A stretch of 64,000 nt of DNA from Undaria pinnatifida (Eukaryota; Sar; Phaeophyceae; Laminariales; Alariaceae): the NCBI GenBank assembly GCA_012845835.1, contig JABAKD010000010.1, forward strand, positions 13,945,401 to 14,009,400, read 5' to 3'. The position numbers and the translations under genes were made by a program. Below are positions 11,850-24,500 of the stretch, piece after piece. The first letter of the stretch is position 1, and every line of letters begins with the position of its first letter. The notes under the pieces were generated by a model. It searched no databases, was not told the DNA's origin, and saw only the letters and a list, made by a program, of their open reading frames with translations.

Positions 11850-12862
11850 CACCAGTCATCTCGCCTGCTGCTTTTGCCGCCGTCGCCCTCACGCCCGAGG
11901 TGAATGACACATCCCCAAATGCGGCATGCTACGCAGCATTCGACACAGACACCCGGACAACCGGTACCGAACAAGCGCCCCCTACGGCGGTAGTGCTAGG
12001 GTGTGGTGCGGGGGGGAGAGCATCCGGGCGTCTGAAGGCGTTCTTGAGGTGCTCGGAGCCACAGATCACGACTGGAGAGCTTTGAAATGCACCAGGCACA
12101 ACGGCTTTCCTCGAACAGCGCTTCAATGCACTACACCAGGGACCGTCATCTGCCGTTCCTGGATCCAACAACTGCATCCCGAAGTCTTGATCGGGCACGC
12201 GTGTCGGAGCATCACCGAGACAGGTCTAGAAGAGACCAGAGAAGCAGCCAGAGCCGCAGTGAGCCTTATTCACACCTTCGTGGACTCCCCGGCCCGCCTT
12301 CTGATTTTGCAGTGCACATCACATCTACCAAGGTCACCAGAATGGACCGATCTAACGCACGTCCTCGTGCAAGCTGAATGTGACTGGGAAACTGTCGAAG
12401 TTTCAGCGCTCCAGGTCGGAGTCCCATACAACAGGAAAAAAGACCTACATCACGTGCGCAAGAAGCACACCCAGGTCGAAGGAAAAGGTGTTGAGATGGA
12501 AAACGAAACTGGAAGGGCAGGAGAAGAAACAGAGAAGCCTCGGCGAATACCTGGGGCGCGAAGGAGTGTACTTTCTGCATCGGGCACAGGGTGAGCAAGC
12601 CATCTTCTCATTTAACAACCCCATCGTCTCCCTGTCACGCGGGCATATCAGCGGTGAAAAACCCGCCGGCCTATACAAGCCGCACCCTGCGGACCAGGGG
12701 ACATTCGAGGAAGCACAGGAGCTCGTCCTCTCAGATTTCGTCAAGATAGCCACAGGGGAAGAAGATTTCTTGCTTCCGGCTACAGTGAGCCGGGGAGCAG
12801 CTGCCTCGATCCTTGCCGATTCCACGCCAGCCAAAATGACGAAAGCAGTGCTAGCCTTTTAG
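11850..12862 (+). pseudogene. Cytosine-5 DNA methyltransferase-like module inside gypsy pol
   Basis: About 330 codons in two main frames resemble a C5 methyltransferase catalytic domain. A Gly-rich start (VVLGCGAGGRASG, near 11990) fits motif I. LHPEVLIGHACRS is a possible remnant of the PCQ loop with the catalytic Cys. VGVPYNRKK, continuing after a frameshift as TYITCARS, matches motif VIII (GVPQxRxR...). Near the end, LVLSDFVKIATGEEDF followed by AAASILADSTPAKMTKAV fits the target-recognition exit and motif X (usually GNAVPPxxA). The family methylates C5 of cytosine using S-adenosylmethionine. The broken frames and the altered PCQ and motif X residues mean this copy is inactive. Retrotransposon-borne methyltransferases have been reported in dinoflagellates and charophyte algae, from memory. 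The call rests on motifs read by eye. Confidence 0.5.
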
Positions 12863-13370
12863 ACGCGAAGATGTTCACCAACCAACGTCTACACCGCCGA
12901 GCAAGCGGCGAACCGGAGGGGTTAATGTGTGCCGCATTCACAGACCTCCCTCCTCGCAACCGACACGGAGTAACACCCACAGCCAGGATCACCCGCAGCA
13001 CTTCCAAGAGGGGACGGGGTGGGATGGCACAACCTAAGGCACAGGAACGTCCGTCCGTCATCATCTCACGCAAATCAGGTACCCTCATCGCCACGATCGT
13101 TACCGAGCCCACCACCACCCCCGGGGCCAGCGCCATCAATATCGACACCATTGCCGCCAACACCGGTGAAGCCGACGCCACCACTCACAACTAGAACCTC
13201 GCGAGCGAAAGCTCCTCCGTCATATTTGATGCCACCGTGGCCCACGCCGCCACCATCGGCCTTACTGATGCCGACGCCAACCCCCACGACTCGGCCATCC
13301 ACACCACTGCCAACGCCGCCGACTCCGCCGCCAGCGCCGTCGACATCGTTAGGCCAAGCACACCTATGCC
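12863..13370 (+). other. Low-complexity linker between methyltransferase-like and integrase regions
   Basis: Plus-strand frames here are rich in Thr, Ala and Pro with no recognisable fold (for example ATVAHAATIGLTDADA). It probably encoded a flexible tether in the polyprotein. A stop at 13192-13194 interrupts one frame. Confidence 0.45.
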
Positions 13371-14610
13371 CACCGATTGTGCAACATATGTCACAACTTC
13401 TTCATGACACGCCTGAACTCGTCAGGCGACAAGCAAGGGACTCATTTCATGCTAACGCCATTTCGGACGTGAAGGAAAAGGGGGGATGCGACCCGTACAT
13501 AATAGACGAAGAGGGCCTCCTGTGGTACTCGTCGATGACTTCGCCTTCGAGGCTCGCGATGCCGCGTTCCATGATGCCTGGAGTAATGGTGCTGATCCAC
13601 ACAACGTACGCCCACCCCGGAGTCGGACGGACCACAGAGCTGATCCAACGGGAGTTCCATTGGCCCGCGTACAAGCGCGACATCAGGGTCTACGTTTCTC
13701 TCGTGTGGACGCAGGAGGAGGAAGAAGTCGGCGAGTCAACAAGTAGTCATGCTTCCAGCTCGCTTTCTACAACCTTGGGAGGTGTTGGATACGGACACTC
13801 AGGACATGGGGGGGAAAATTCTCCACGGGCAACAGATACCTACTGCTCGTGGTGGACAGGGCTGGCAAGTTCGCATTCGCGTGCCCACTATGGATCAAGG
13901 ACGCCGAGAGCGTGGCTAAGAAGCTGCTGGACTTATTTATCCTGATGTTCGGCATTCCACGCTCTATACGGGGCGATCCTGGGACGGAGTTCACGGCAGA
14001 AGTTGTACAGCACCTCCGCCGTCGGCTAAAGGTACCCATCGATTTCGGGCCGGTCGACCACGCCCGAGCGCAAGGAGCAGTGAAGAGGCTAGGGGGGTGG
14101 ATTCACGAAGCTCTGGCGGAGCTGTGCAAATCCTGGCCCAAACGCTGGGACGAGTACGTGCAACCAGCGCTTTGGCTGCAACGCACGACGCCCTTCCCCC
14201 GCCTTCCGGGCTGCCCCGCCCTTTTTAAACGAAACGTGCGCTCACAGATCGACGCATTGACCCCTGAAGTGGATGGCAGCGACTTCGTTCAACATGGAGG
14301 TCTACACAATTTCGTCGCGGACCGCAAGGAGGCTTGGAGGGAAGTGACGAAGGTGCGCGACGCTCTCCTGAAACGGCACGAAATCCGACAACATCTACGC
14401 TCCCGTCGCAACGCGGGTATACAACGCGCTTCGGCCGGAGCCAAGGTAAAAAGGGGAAATCTGGTGATGGTGCAAGAAGCGGACTCGGCACTCTGGCACG
14501 AAGGCGCCGTGCACCGCAAACTTGTGCACGAAAAATGGACAAGGACCGTGGAAGGTTTCCGCCAAAATCACCCCCGGCGTGTGTTATCACGTCGTCCTCA
14601 ACGGTAGACA
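13371..14610 (+). pseudogene. Gypsy integrase remnant
   Basis: The N-terminal zinc-finger region is seen as LIHTTYAHPGVGRTTELI, then FHWPAYKRDI; the two Cys that should follow fall at a frameshift near 13700. The core reads LLVVDRAGKFAFACPL (first catalytic Asp), then FGIPRSIRGDPGTEFTAEV (second Asp). The usual GxVER block is replaced by GAVKRLGG, which puts Lys where the catalytic Glu belongs. The tail of the core (WDEYVQPALWLQRTTP) and a C-terminal GNLVMV beta-strand are still clear. Frame changes and the Glu-to-Lys replacement indicate an inactive enzyme. Confidence 0.85.
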
Positions 14611-15259
14611 AGTCAGAGAAAGGCGGGCAGCTGCGTCACACATCAAGCCCTTTCACGTCAGGCCCTCGTGGCTTCGACACGATTTCGGCGACGAGTACGC
14701 CCACTTCGCTTGGGACGCGAACCTGGGGCTCGCCGCCCCGTCAACAATGGCACCCCCGCTATACACCTTGGTGGATCGCCAGGCCTCAGCAAGGAAAGGT
14801 GGAGCTTGGTGTAGGGAGTATAAGGGACGGTTCCAGAATGGGGCAGAATCGGGCTGGACAACGGAGGAGGATGCGTTGGACAGCTTCACGCCGATGCAGC
14901 TGGACGTCTTCCATGCGATGTGGGAGCTGTACCACGACAAAAGTCGCGGTACCAGGCCACCAACTGCTGCGACAAGGATGCAGCGCGACGCTCTCGACAG
15001 AGCGCACGCCCTGAGCGAGGTTCCGGTGGGTACGGTAGTATGGAGAGATTTCGTCGACCAAGAAGGAAAGACATACCGACACCGTGGCGTCACCTACGAT
15101 TACAAGCCACCGTATTACCGGATCCGCCGCCCCGACGGAGGCCGGGAGGAAATCACCAAGACTGAAGTGAATCGGGGGATGGAAAGGACGTTCCAGCGTG
15201 GGAACATACCCACGCCTGGAGCTAAGGAACAGGGGGGATTCCATGGGGAAATACTTTGA
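14522..15259 (+). pseudogene. Integrase C-terminal GPY/F-like region and extension
   Basis: About 245 codons open in one frame, entered by a frameshift from the integrase core. It starts with GPWKVSAKI, which fits the GPY/F end of gypsy integrases, followed by HIKPFHVRPSW. The remainder (RDFVDQEGKTYRHRGVTYDY, then PYYRIRRPDGGREEIT) looks like a small chromatin-reader or SH3-like barrel after the integrase, but I do not recognise a chromodomain signature. This is the best-preserved frame in the element and ends at a stop at 15257-15259. Confidence 0.6.
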
Positions 15260-15442
15260 GAGGCCTTTTTTGGGGGAAGCGTTTGTGATTCTTTCTCGGG
15301 TTTCAAATTATTTCCCGGGATGCTCCGTGGAGGACGGAGGATGTTTTTTCTTTTCCTGTTGCTATCTTGACGAGCATGTTTCTGCTCTTCGGGTTTACGT
15401 AACGCTCGTTGTCTCGGTCTGAAGACATCGAACGTGGGGGGG

Positions 15443-15880
15443 TGTCAACGGCGAGCAAGAGACATTCTTCCATGTATTACGTAAAATAAACCGGAGTTGC
15501 AGGACCTCGGAGGGATAGCATAGGAGAGGATCGACCAACGTGCGTGGGCTCACATGGAGATCTGGGGTAGGTCGATCACTTGGAAAGCACGAAAACATTG
15601 AAATTGCGAACCTGTGAACTTGAGCACTGTGAACCTGTGAACTGAGCGCTGAGACTGAGCAACTGGCACGAAACGCTTGCACCCGCGACACCTGGAGCGC
15701 TATCTGCACGCGCGTGATTCGTCGCGCTCGACAAATCCGTCCGCCCCCTTGAATCAAAAGGCAACCAGGTCAGACACAACACGCTCGAATGTGAGTCTCG
15801 CTTTTTCGGCGCCTCACACGGAGTAAGAAGAAGTGGCAGGAAAGGTAACAAAATCGTGGAGGGCACAGGGTCCCTCCCCG
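15443..15880 (+). mobile_element. Putative 3' LTR of the gypsy element (right end unresolved)
   Basis: It starts TGTCAACGG directly after a purine tract (gtggggggg), the arrangement expected at a 3' LTR. No second copy was found at the 5' side to fix the right end, so the end given is a guess. It contains the internal repeat cctgtgaact(t)gagc near 15613-15645. Confidence 0.4.
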
Positions 15881-16000
15881 TATCAGCTCCGCCATGCAGA
15901 AACCCTTTCAGACCAAACGTGCTACCTCTATTGCATCGTGCTTCGTCATAGGATTTTGTTCATCGCGTGTGAGTACGATACTGCTGTATAACCGGTCGCC

Positions 16001-16300
16001 CCGGTGGCATATCAGGTTATCCTCGACCCTGGTTTAGGTCAGTTTCGTGAGTTCGAATTCCCCCCAGCGCATAGATACTCGAATAAATTCGTGGGGACTT
16101 CTTCTTGTGCACAAATTGACTGCGGAAAGCGCGAGAGCGCGAGTTAGCAACACTCGATGAAAAATCGACGAGCAATGCGGGATTGGTGAACCCTATGCGC
16201 GATAAAAATTGAAGGCCAGAACCGGGGGGGAAGAAGGGACGACACCTGTGACCACGGCTTGTTCTCCAGAAGCTGGAAAGTAGAAGTGTGCCAAAAAAAA
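16001..16300 (+). mobile_element. tRNA-derived SINE, copy 1
   Basis: The head carries an A-box-like tggcatatcaggt and a B-box-like gagttcgaattcc about 45 bases later. A roughly 220-bp unrelated body follows, ending agaagtgtgcc and A8. The whole unit matches copy 2 at 23008-23318. SINEs are copied by LINE machinery after Pol III transcription. The A-rich tail implies a different LINE partner from the poly-C-tailed LINE in this window. An exact TACCAGGTA abuts the tail. Confidence 0.75.
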
Positions 16301-18020
16301 TACCAGGTAAAGAAAATGGAAAAATGTAGTGCACTTGTTTTTCCCCTAAATCAGTTTTTCGGAGAGAGGTCATAAGAAGAGCTCCATGGACCATCTCAAG
16401 TCAAGAACCTTGCAGGGCGAAAAAAAAATTCCACCGTCACTGCCCGTATGTTATGATATTGCCCTGGAGGCCTAACAAGGCGTAAGGTTTAGATCGCGGG
16501 AAATGATGTAAAGGGGTGTCACATGCCTTTGAAGGCACGTGCGTGTAGGGATTTGCATGCGTTCAGTTCTTCAACCATCCGTGGACGTATGGAAAATATA
16601 CAAGAGCATATATAGTACAAGTTGAGTCACCAACAATGTGGAATCTGCCTAGTAGAGAGACATGCAAAGGGTGGCCTGTGTCTGCAACGCCCCCTATTAG
16701 TTTTATTATACGTGGCGTCGACGGCAGGATATTCTCCCTTCTCAGTAGTTTTCCGTCGTTCGCGCTTTGCCCATTGCTCCGACTCACGAGTAGAGTGGGC
16801 GTGCGGACTAGTACAAGAGCTTACCTCTGGTACAAGTTAGTGGCCAACGTGTGGAGAAGGTACTTTACCACTCATTCGAGAAAATGGTTGACTTACTCTT
16901 TGAATGATATACCCTAGGCCTAACCCTACCCCTAACCCTAACCGAATGAAACCGCAACCAACCAACCATTGTATCGTAGGGTGAAAACCCCTTCGTCTCG
17001 GGCACAGTGTGCGTCAACCATCGTCTCGAAAAAGTGGTAAGCTCTACTGAACGTGGAACCTGTACAGCAGAGAGACCTGCAAAGGGCGGCCTGTGCCTGT
17101 CACAGCCCCCCCGGTCTTACGATACATACACGTAGCATGCGTATGTAGAGTTCCTCAAGCGGTAAAAAGCCTCGGAAAGCATGGTGAACCGCTACCGCAT
17201 ACATAGCGTGTGTCTCTTCGGCTAACAAAATCGGTTTCTTGAGACCATGTGCTACGACATCATAGAGGTATCACTTTTCGTCTGCAATTTATGAATGTTT
17301 CTGCACGATTGACTGGGCTCCTTCACGCACAAAACGTCGGTGAAATACTCGTAAGTCATTTTTTTTTTCGTCATGCTTCTCGTCGCGTACCTATAGGCCA
17401 CACGTGGTATTTTTCATCCGGTACCTGTAGCAAGTTGTATTTTTTTTTTCTCCAAATCAGTTGGGTTAAGAATAACATGTCTTAAGCTCCCAAATTGAGG
17501 AGTAGTATTAGAAAAAAAGTGGTGCACCTCTATCGTAGCACGCGTCCTGTTTAACACCGCACTCCCGACATGGGGACAAACAACTTGGAGTTAGACTAGA
17601 ATATGTCTAGGATTGTTGGAATACGGGTTTAACCTCAAAATCGTCCCCCTGGGTGCCATTTCTTACTCTTTGGGAAATGCTTTTTTTTTGTTATAACACC
17701 TGTCATACTATAGGCCATGTGCACGGGTTCGTTCATCGGGTTTGCACTTTTCAGTTTTACTCCATAATAATCAGTTTGTGTTGGTGAAGCTCAGAGCTCC
17801 TTATCGCTTTTACGGCTAGAAACCCGTTTTCGGCACAAAATTACTTGGAAGTAGTATAGGAAGGGGTTTTCGGGCTCCTATTAGCACCGCAGTCCCGACA
17901 CGGGGGAAAACAACTTGGAGTTAGAATAGCTTTTTCTTTGGGAGGGTTAAGCAACGACCCTCGCAGAAAGAAAATCTTGCACCACAGGGTCCATATTAAT
18001 AGCAATATGTCCCCACATTT
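16301..18020. other. Non-coding stretch with small repeats
   Basis: Contains an interstitial telomere-like tract at about 16917-16943 (ccctacccctaaccctaacc). A duplicated roughly 75-bp block (16632-16700 and 17050-17115, sharing agagagac, tgcaaaggg, ggcctgtg and gcccc) is present. A family G repeat copy lies at 17390-17545, and a partial copy of a ttggagttagaatag block at about 17580 and 17915. I see no gene. Confidence 0.5.
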
Positions 18021-18023
18021 GAA

Positions 18024-18200
<177 letters not shown>

Positions 18201-18540
18201 ATTCCAAATTCGTCAGTTGTGATGTGAGTTCGATATATTTAAGGGTCGAGGCTCGTCTTTTCAAGCTGCGTGATACACCTCTTCTACCTGCCGCTCATTT
18301 GTTCCACACATGATTTCGTCAGGGTGAACGTTAACAGCGATCGTTATAATAGTACTGTATCCCATATTTATTGCTGCAAGGTACTTTATCCCATATAAAT
18401 AACCTTTTTTTGTCATCCAACAATCAATGTGCCGCACGGGCTTCAACACCCAACCACTCATGTATGTGGAACATGTTTTGTTTTGTTTACAGCGGGAGCG
18501 GCCTGCTATGATTATATTGTTATAGAAAGCACCGCGTTAC

Positions 18541-21500
18541 CTTGAACTCGGCCCAAGCCTTTTCGACGAGCGGTGTCACCACCGGCTCCAGCAGGACGAG
18601 CAGCTTGTCCTTGTTGGTGCCGTAGCCCCACGTAGCGGCGACATGCGCAGCCTGAAAAAAAAGAAAAAAAGAAAAAAAGCATGTCAAATCACCGCAGCAG
18701 CAGCAGCAGCAGCAGCCGTCGTTCAGTGCACACCGCGGCGGCGGGACGGACAAACTAAAACTATACCTGGTACCACTCTGTCCGGAAACATGTAGAACTA
18801 TGCTATTTTCAATAATTATCTTCAAAACTTTGCTTATATAATTTACGTAAAAATAGTCGGCGTTAATTGCCCGCGGTCGTGTCTAAATCACGTTTTCTTT
18901 CGTGTTTACCAAGACCCCGTTAGGGGGGGGGGGGCGTACCCCAATTCCCACTTCTACTTCCGGGTTTCCACTACTCTCACACTCTTATACTATGTATGGC
19001 TCTTTACAATACCTCGCTCTGAAAAAAATGATTTTCGGATGTTTTTTTTTTTTTTGCACAACGTGGCCTACCACCTATTATTATCTCGTTGCGGATAAAT
19101 ATTTCGCAACACTATTAAAACAGCACGAAAATCACAGTCAGGGTCGCGAAAGGAACAGTGCTAAGATACGGCCTCTCGAAAGGCCTGTACTTATCCGAAT
19201 TGAGACAAGTTGGATGGGTTTCGTATGATAAGATTGGCGTTTTATGTTCGGGATAGTCAGGAAATAGATCGGAGGCACGTGCCTCTGATCTCAGAAGCCA
19301 TCCGGGGCTCTGGTGAAATCGAATAAAGCTACGTCTCTGCTAAGTAAGGTTAAGAAAGTGAGTACTCTCCGACGACCTGATCAATTGTCAGACCTGCAGG
19401 GGACACTCCTACAGGGGGGGGGGTTACTCGTGCGAGTGACTCGTGCGAGTGACTCGTGCGAGTGATCCCGAGAGCCACCACCACTGAAAAACAAAACAAA
19501 ACAAAAAAATAATGCGACCCTCTCCCTCCCTACCGCAGCTACCGCAGCTACCGCAGCCACCGTAGCAGCCTTGCTTGGTCTTTCCAAGAAGAGCTATTTT
19601 ATGTTCTACCAGGTACCTGGTACCTCTGTTGCAAGGCTTAGTTTGGGTAAGCTGTTGTTGGTTGGTGTTAAGGTATTAGTGAGGTATTAGTCCGTTTGAC
19701 CACTTGCAGAAGGTTGACCGATAGCTTACCCAAACTAAGCCTTATAACACTCTCCCTCCCTCAAACGGCGGGATAGCAGGTCGGCCGGATATACGGGCGG
19801 ACCTGTCAATTGTCCAAGCTGTTTCATTTCCTGGGTATACCGGGGAGAGTTTTTTCAAGTTCGGTTCGACATGGGGGGGAAAGTCTGAAAAAAGTTTATT
19901 ATTGTGGATGGTGGGTTTAAACCCACGACCCAAAAAACCCATGTCCTGCCGACGATGCCATTTTGAGGCATTAGTGGGGTATTAGTCCGTTTGACCACTT
20001 GCAAGAGGTTAACCGATAGCTTACCCAAACTAAGCCTCATAATATTAACCTTTTGCAAGTGATCAAACGGACTAATACCCCACCGATTCCTTAACACCTC
20101 GCTTCGCTCATACGGGACGCCTGATAGTGTTCCTTCCCCCATTTCCGCTTGCGACGCTCCCCCAGCGAGCCACGGCCAAAGTGAGGGAATGAGATAAGAT
20201 AAGCTCAACAACAAAAAATGTTTTTTTTATGTAATATATGGAAGGAATGTAGTGAGCGCCCAAAACGTTTTCGAGGCGTGACGTCTCTATCAGGAGTAGG
20301 AACGATGCTGCTCCGTTCTCAAAAAAGCGATGCGCGAAGTCAACGGGAAAATGACTAAGGAAATGAAATGAGTACACGCCCCACCCCAACACCCCATCTG
20401 GAGAAAACTAGAATACTTCTACTCTTCTATCAGGTGAACCATCACATCACAGTAAAGGTGTTAAGGTATACCTTTTTTTGGCTGAAATGGTTTCCGAATG
20501 ACAGCGCTTCTTAGTCCAAAATCGTCGGGAAAATAAAATAAAATATACAAGGGCTCCACATGAGTGCCGGCGATATCGCCGGCACCTGTGCTCCAGGTAG
20601 GGCAGGGCAGCACTTCGAATTCTTCGATTCATTTCTCGGTAGAGTAAGAAAAGTCACCACACACAATCGTAGTCTGCGCGTACAGTATGGAAGGTAATGC
20701 CAAGGGTTCTATAGAGACTAACAATCATAACAAAGTACTACTATTAGTAGCTACCGTTTTTTTAATGAATGCGATTCCGAGCTTCATTCATCAGATTTCG
20801 ATCGGATAAATCCGAGCACACGCCGACTGACCCTTTAGCCTGGCGACGAAACGTGTCGAGTGCGTTTCTTATGGCAGTTTTACTCGATCAAAGGTCCGGG
20901 GCCAGTAAGGTGACTGACCGTGTTCGCTGCGTGTTCTCTTCGTAGCCACTGAGAGGCGCGCACTGAGCCAGATTCTGAAATATACAATGCATGATATAAT
21001 AGTATCATCTTGATCCGAGCCTCGCAGATCGACTGTCTTCGTGTTGTCTGATCGTGGAGAACCGTGCTGACGTTGTTCTAGGCGCGCAACACGGTGGTAT
21101 GACTGCCTTCGTCATTCAACTCCTCGAATGCTATTGCAATGCTGCTGCTTGTTGCTAGCTGTGTAGATCGCTCACTTCTTATAGATACAGTACGCGACTA
21201 CAGCGCTCACGATTTTGACAGCTAAGTATTTCGGACTCGATTTTTATTAGACGAAAATAAAAACATGTCAGTTTTGTCCGATCGCTCATTGGACAGGATT
21301 CATACACAAAGTAGGCGTCCCCGGGCACGATAGAGTCACATGCCGGGATCGGAACCCATCCACACATGATACCTCCCCCCACGGTGTGGAAATCTCAACC
21401 CCACCGGCCGATTTTCTGATTGGCCATGGTTCGCATGTTGAGCCAGCTCCACCTCGGGAGGATATAGGGTCCCATCCCCGGCCCAGAGGTCGTTCCACAC

Positions 21501-24500
21501 CTCTAAAACTTCCATCAACCGAGGAATCAAACGGAGCTTTCTCGGGTCGACACCACCCTGCACGGTGAGAAAACCCCAATCCCGTTGGCTAATCGCTGAT
21601 TGGTTCGAGCTCCACAACGTCGTCCTAGCTAGGCGTATAGAGGCCCATCAATGGGGGCATTTCCGTCGCACACGGGGAAGATAGGGTTCCATCCCCGATT
21701 CATGAATCCCCCGAATCTCTACAGCTCCAAAAACACGGGAATAATGACGTCCTTGATTTTTTTTTTTTTTTTATAAAATAACGATGACCTCCCGTGTCGA
21801 TACAACTCCGCACGACGTGGAACCCCAACCGTATTCGCTTACCGCTGATTGGCTGGGGCTCGGACATAAGGGCAACGCCACTATGGGAGGATATAAAGTG
21901 CTGTGCCCGTTTCAGAAATCCTGAGAAACCGGGGACGATAATCGATTTCTCGCACGGGTCGACACAGTCTCGCACGATGGTGCGACAATCATCTATTATT
22001 CACGTTGGCTTATCGTTGAGTGCAGCTCGTAGAGCCAGGGACACCCGGGGAGGAGATGGACCAGCAAACGGGCGGGGGGCGTTTCGACGCACCCGGTGAG
22101 GATAGAGCCCCATCGCCGTTCCAGAATCCTTCCATACCCCATCAACTCCAACAAACCGGGGACGAAAACCGACTTCTCCCGGGTCGACACCACACCCCAC
22201 GGTGTGGAAGCCTTAGCTAGCTGAAGTTCGTATACAATGCCAGCACAACAGAACAGGGTCCCACCCCGGTTCAGAAATCCTTCAAGGTATTTTCAACTAG
22301 AAAACAATGGGGCAACTCGCGCTACTGCTGAATGTTTATTCGTATACCCCAACCCCGCGGTACGCGGACATTTCATTTGACCCCCTGCCTCGATACCACC
22401 CCGCACAGTGTAACCCAACCTTCGATTGATCGGCTCGGCCGGGGCTCGTGGATAGAGGAAACCACCACTCACTAAGAAGTTCAGCAAGTTCAATGACTAT
22501 CATCTCATCACACTGGCATTTGATTAGAGAAGTTGTACATGGACCAATTGCATAATATATAGCAGTCTGTCCAGATCGAGTCGATCGGTGCAACTTGCTT
22601 GGGTATCGTATTATTACAGCAGCAGTAATACACTTCACCTCTTTTCTTTTTCCCATCCCATTTATTGTGATGCTCGCATTACTCTCGCCCTCCCAGTAGT
22701 ATAACTCAGATCCGGGGTCACATAGCGGGCTCCCCTCCCCCCCCCCCACTACCGTACCTGCCCTATTTTTTATCGCGAGAAGAATTCAGCATTTTCTTCC
22801 CTCGACGATTCGCGTCGAATTGTACCTACCCACGCTGCTAGGCGATTTCAGCAGTCAGTTGATCCTTTTTTTCCCCATTATTTCTGCAAATAAATAGAGC
22901 CAACAAAGCTCACAACGGTGGTTATTTAACTCAAGGACCAATGCTAGTAGTATTCGAGTGTAGCCCCACTAGACCACCGGGGCGACCGGCTCTATATCAC
23001 TCATTGTCCGGTGGCGTATCAGGTTGTCCTCGAGCCTGGTACAGGCCAATTTCGTGAGGTCGAATCCCCCCGAGTGCGTACTCGTATAATTTTTCGTGGG
23101 ACCTTTTCTTGTGCACTAATTGACTTGCGGACAGCGCGAGAGCGTGAGGTAGCAACACTTGATGAAAAGACGACGATCAGTGGGTGCTGAACCCTATGCA
23201 CCAAAAAAAATGAAGGCAATAACCGCGCGGGGGAAGGTAAGGACGACACCTGTAATCACGGCTTGTACGAAGTATGTCCAGAAGCTGGAAAGTAGAAGTG
23301 TGCCAAAAAAAAAAAAACACTAGAAGAGATGATCAATCAGCAGTCAGCAGCAAGGAGCACGTCAAGTACGAAGCAACACAAACTTATTTGCCAGTCACGT
23401 ACCAACACGACCACTTGCACTTGACCTGCAAACGACCACAGCAACGGAGGCATGAACCACAGCAACAACGAAGCAGGCCACATCCACACACCGCCTATAT
23501 TTCTCCAAAGAGTCTTCTCGGGGAGAAAAAACACCAAACAATGCGAAACCGGGACGAATGCATGCCACCACTGGTTTCTTCCGTGGATACTGTCTACTTA
23601 CTACCACCTTCGCGTGGCGCAGCTTAACAACAGAAGGAACGATTATTTTTTCCCTTGTTTTTTGTGTCGAAAATGTATTCCCTGTTTTATGGTACACCCT
23701 CCCTCCATGCCATAAAATATGTCACTGACAAAAAGCATGTTGTGTGTAATAGAGCATCGCTGCGTGTGGCCTTACTCGTACGTACCTATATTATGCTTGC
23801 ACGAGAGTACAAACCATGTCGATTTGCCCGAACTTGTATAATACCACCCTCGAGGCCCCGGGGATGCAGCCACTCGCAATGCTGCTGTGTGGCTTTTTCT
23901 GGGGCAATAATCGTAATCACTACTACCTCCTCCTCGTGTTAGTCATGCGTGCGTTTGCCACGTCTATATCCATGTATGTATGTACGTGTACCTACCAAAG
24001 TTCAACAAATAAATGCACTACTATGATACCTACCGCAATACCCCGTGGGGATTTTTTTTACAGCAAATATTATTTGTTTTGGGACAAAAATTTGACGCCA
24101 ATTTGGAAATAATGTCTTGCCAAGTTTTATTTTATCCACCTGTCCACACATCAAGATCCGAAGAATAACTGGAGAGCACCGTTCAAAATACATTTTTTTG
24201 CGCGCTTCTCGCTTGTCTCGCTCAGCATCCATCCGCGTTCACGTCGAGGTGCTGAACGGATTGACCAGCAACAACAACAGTCAGTAGCCAGCGCAGTTCT
24301 TGCAAACACGCACAACAAAGCGTTCGAAACACCGCCATGTTGATAATCACACCTACCTTAAGAAGTGCATCCACTTTTCGCTTGTGGGGATAAATATACA
24401 TGGAATTAGTGTGGGATATTTATTATGCGGTCCCGTAAGATGGATCGTTGATCGTGGACCAATAAATACGGAACGACTCTTTGGAGCGGCGACGAAAAAC

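Larger units (their letters stand above)
9830..15442 (+). mobile_element. Decayed Ty3/gypsy LTR retrotransposon, 5'-truncated
   Basis: The order of coding remnants is a connecting region, RT, RNase H, a cytosine methyltransferase-like region, integrase, then a C-terminal extension. This is Ty3/gypsy order (RT before integrase) with an inserted module. Stops (for example after LDLSEQ at 10298 and after TPEQR at about 10430) and several frameshifts show it is dead. No gag, protease active site or 5' LTR was found. A polypurine stretch at 15434-15442 (gtggggggg) precedes a TGTCAACG start that could be the 3' LTR. Base composition is GC-richer than its flanks. Every domain is on the plus strand. 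Confidence 0.85.

Noticed and set aside
16001-16070. Functional tRNA gene
   Set aside because: A and B boxes are present but no complete cloverleaf with paired acceptor stem can be drawn, and the sequence continues into a SINE body shared with another copy.
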